NCBI GenBank assembly: GCA_016278435.1
Contig: JADQBU010000314.1
Coordinates: forward strand, 1-7,562
DNA from: Halanaerobiales bacterium
Lineage (GTDB): Bacteria; Bacillota; Halanaerobiia; Halanaerobiales; JADQBU01
Reading direction: 5' to 3'
DNA length: 7,562 nucleotides
How positions within the stretch are numbered: position 1 is the stretch's first letter; each line of letters starts with the position of its first letter. The notes beneath the pieces were generated by a model. That model was not told the origin of the DNA, made no database searches, and worked only from the letters and a program-made list of their open reading frames with translations. The translations under genes and the position numbers were made by a program. Positions 6,588 through 7,562 of this stretch are shown here, one piece after another.

Positions 6588-6653
6588 CCCTTACAGTAAA
6601 ATTATCAGTTAAAATCAAATGGAAAAAGTAAATGATAAGTTACTTGACTTTAT

Positions 6654-7508
6654 TTATACTCTTTCCGGGAAATCGGTTGTATGAACATCGACTTCAACCT
6701 CTTTTAAGTCTTCAAGGAAGTCAGCAAAGAGATTGATCATTCTGGTATAGATCTTTTCACCTTTCTCTTTGGAAGCAAGTAAAGGATTACCCATAATACC
6801 AACTTCACTGTACTCCCACTGGTCCATACCGGCACCGATTGGATAGTCACGATATTTAAATCTAAATCCTGAACCACTCTCTTTTTTCATATCGCCTTTC
6901 ATCCATTTGGGATTCTGGGGCAGGTATTTATCTGCTCTCTCCATATGGCAGTGTTTTTCAGCAAAATAAAGGGCCCCTGAAGCCTCAATTTCCCCGGCAT
7001 GCCATCCTGGTAATTCATCCGGGGCATCGATTAAATCCTGACATAAATCAGTGAAAACCTCGGTATCGGCTGCATAGTTGATGGCCAGGGCTCCTGTATC
7101 ATATCTAATAGCACGTACTACCCTGTCCATAGTCGGTGCATTGGAAGTATGGCCTGTGACATAAACAATCTTCTTAAAACCATGATAAATTAGACTACGA
7201 CCAATATCATAAAGTACATCAAATAAAGTAGAATCTCTCAAAGTTAGAGTTCCCGGTTCCTCAGGCCTCATATGAAAACAGCTGAATCCATAAGGAAGTA
7301 ATGGTGCCACTGGAACCCTGACTTTTTTAGCAGCTTCAAGAGCAACAAAATTACCGGCCATGGAGTCAATCCCTATCGGCAAACACGGCCCGTGTTGCTC
7401 ACTACTTCCCAGTGGTACAAGGGCGATATCTGTTTCCTCTAACCATTCCTTTACCTCTACCCAGGAACAGTTATAAATCTGTACATCTCTTTCTTCTGAT
7501 TTGTTCAT
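6654..7508 (-). CDS. Creatininase-family metal-dependent amidohydrolase
   Basis: A 284-residue cytoplasmic member of the creatininase superfamily, divalent-metal enzymes that hydrolyse cyclic amides, formamides or related bonds (creatininase, the formamide hydrolase ArfB, the mycofactocin peptidase MftE, and inositol-derived diketone hydrolases). Visible motifs are PLGSSEQHGPCLPIGID (32-48), with probable metal ligands E37, H39 and D48; the PGTLTL strand (85-90); TGHTSN (118-123), matching NGHGGN, with H120; and HAGEIEAS (170-177), with E173. The usual HGPH reads HGPC (C42), and creatininase's NGHYEN glutamate is absent, so true creatininase activity is unlikely. I chose ATG 7508 because AAGGAGG sits 9 bases upstream; starting at ATG 7550 adds 14 residues (GLNVRLILRRNKK) that span this ribosome site. 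It is the first complete gene of the cluster and may act on the substrate before the ligase and lyase steps. Substrate unknown. Confidence 0.88.
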   Translation of the reverse strand: MNKSEERDVQIYNCSWVEVKEWLEETDIALVPLGSSEQHGPCLPIGIDSMAGNFVALEAAKKVRVPVAPLLPYGFSCFHMRPEEPGTLTLRDSTLFDVLYDIGRSLIYHGFKKIVYVTGHTSNAPTMDRVVRAIRYDTGALAINYAADTEVFTDLCQDLIDAPDELPGWHAGEIEASGALYFAEKHCHMERADKYLPQNPKWMKGDMKKESGSGFRFKYRDYPIGAGMDQWEYSEVGIMGNPLLASKEKGEKIYTRMINLFADFLEDLKEVEVDVHTTDFPERV

Positions 7509-7517
7509 TTTTTTATT

Positions 7518-7524
7518 CCTCCTT
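7518..7524 (-). promoter_or_regulatory. Ribosome binding site deciding the creatininase-family start
   Basis: The minus strand reads AAGGAGG, nine bases before ATG 7508. An alternative ATG at 7550 has AAGGAG directly against it with no spacer and would translate through this site, so the shorter form is preferred. Bases 7525-7562 hold no recognisable gene end or promoter. Confidence 0.75.
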
Positions 7525-7562
7525 AAAATTAGTCTAACGTTTAAACCCATCTCCTTTTTATA

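Noticed and set aside
6588..6653. Possible promoter (GATAAT-like box) between the creatininase-family and aminotransferase genes
   Set aside because: No -35 element at 16-18 bases; the gap is short and fits readthrough transcription.
7509..7550. N-terminal extension of the creatininase-family protein from ATG 7550
   Set aside because: The extra residues span a perfect AAGGAGG ribosome site for ATG 7508 and show no family similarity.
1..7562. CRISPR arrays, tRNA/rRNA genes, insertion sequences or phage elements
   Set aside because: No repeat-spacer structure, RNA gene, transposase or terminal inverted repeats are visible; the window is accounted for by metabolic and transport genes.

Overview
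All recognisable genes lie on the minus strand and are packed head to tail, so the window reads as one operon transcribed from right to left. In transcription order they are: a creatininase-family metallohydrolase (7508-6654), a PLP aminotransferase broken by one frameshift (6587-5395), a homocitrate/isopropylmalate-synthase-like DRE-TIM metallolyase (5402-4167), the beta and alpha subunits of a divergent succinyl-CoA-synthetase-type acyl-CoA ligase (4137 or 4153 to 3079, and 3065-2193), a DASS/SLC13 dicarboxylate carrier (2186-771), and the start of a TctC-type solute-binding protein that runs off the left edge (640-1). Gaps from the metallolyase to the carrier are 6 to about 30 bases, and the aminotransferase and metallolyase overlap by 8 bases. 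Only the 130-base gap at 641-770 looks like a regulatory region.

The host looks like a low-GC, strong-Shine-Dalgarno bacterium of the Firmicutes type. The binding protein has a plain type I signal peptide with no lipobox cysteine, which would fit a diderm member such as Halanaerobiales. That placement is inference; nothing in the window proves the taxon.

The gene set suggests uptake and breakdown (or assembly) of a carboxylic acid. Two unrelated carboxylate transport families would import the substrate. A SucCD-like ligase would interconvert an acid and its CoA thioester. A DRE-TIM enzyme would make or cleave a C-C bond between an acyl-CoA-derived unit and a 2-oxo acid, and an aminotransferase would interconvert that 2-oxo acid with an amino acid. 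The creatininase-family enzyme could open a cyclic amide or ring precursor. Both the ligase and the metallolyase differ from their textbook relatives at recognisable active-site motifs, so the standard names (succinate-CoA ligase, isopropylmalate or homocitrate synthase) probably do not give the true substrates. This is the best candidate here for an undescribed pathway.

Two reading-frame problems sit in homopolymer runs: a missing base at 6403-6410 in the aminotransferase, and an apparent extra A in an A9 run at 4122-4130 near the start of the ligase beta subunit. Sequencing or assembly error is the simplest explanation for both. Slippage is an alternative, mainly for the A9 run.
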